Source: Deltaproteobacteria bacterium (lineage in GTDB: Bacteria > Desulfobacterota > Desulfobulbia > Desulfobulbales > Desulfobulbaceae). From it: a DNA stretch of 14,090 nt. Made by a program: the position numbers and the translations under genes. Each line of letters starts with the position of its first letter. Within the stretch, counting starts at the first letter, position 1. The notes below the pieces were generated by a model, which had not been told where the DNA came from, searched no databases, and saw only the letters and a list, made by a program, of their open reading frames with translations. Below are positions 14,008 through 14,090 of the stretch, in pieces. The stretch is from NCBI GenBank assembly GCA_013151365.1, contig JAADIK010000080.1, positions 1-14,090 of the forward strand, read 5' to 3'.

Positions 14008-14090
14008 ATTTCGCTTCGGTTGTCCGCCGATTCGTTCAACTTGGTCGTTTTCTCCCGGGGCTAGTTACCTATTCTCTTCCTTTCCCATTT

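Noticed and set aside
14063..14070. AGTTACCT near the window end, resembling the TAGTTACC terminus of the inverted-repeat element
   Set aside because: Only eight bases (TAGTTACC, 14062-14069) match the terminus; the adjoining CTGAA is absent.

Overview
This is a GC-rich stretch of bacterial chromosome with conserved housekeeping genes and short non-coding repeats in the gaps. The gene set (lgt, mnmG, rpmH, rnpA, yidD, yidC, jag, mnmE, and a cmoA-cmoB pair) and the protein sequences fit a Gram-negative bacterium, most likely Desulfobacterota (Desulfobulbales-like). That placement rests on sequence character alone, because no rRNA is present. There is no sign of phage, plasmid, CRISPR or an intact insertion sequence.

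Layout. Positions 1-105 hold a structured, MITE-like hairpin repeat. A minus-strand block (3376 down to 108) reads: small membrane zinc-ribbon protein, mnmG, lgt, small lipoprotein. A 471-bp divergent gap with a dispersed repeat and a possible promoter separates it from the plus-strand block 3848-8769: rpmH, rnpA, yidD, yidC, jag, mnmE. This is the classic 'ribosomal protein L34 to MnmE' cluster, but mnmG has been moved to the divergent strand and no dnaA is in view. Converging on mnmE is a second minus-strand block (12227 down to 8808): cmoA, cmoB, a SLOG-like protein of unknown function, a second copy of the hairpin repeat, and an M23 peptidase. A 517-bp gap holds an inverted-repeat element that is tandemly duplicated together with a leader and ribosome binding site. 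It is followed by two plus-strand genes: a membrane-anchored protein with a His-rich tail, and a protein with two biotinyl/lipoyl-like domains.

How the genes work together. RnpA matures tRNA 5' ends. MnmE-MnmG and CmoA-CmoB are the two main bacterial pathways that modify uridine-34 in the tRNA wobble position. YidC (with YidD and Jag) inserts membrane proteins, Lgt lipidates lipoproteins, and the small lipoprotein beside it is a natural substrate. The M23 protein acts on the cell wall.

The most interesting signals are non-coding: (i) a roughly 105-bp repeat in two copies whose differences almost all preserve base pairing, each copy sitting a few bases after a stop codon in the same orientation; (ii) a 111-bp inverted-repeat element duplicated with a leader and Shine-Dalgarno in front of the 12745 gene; (iii) a 38-39-bp repeat shared by the rpmH upstream region and the 5' end of the M23 gene. 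Among proteins, the SLOG-like protein and the terminal gene pair are the least understood.
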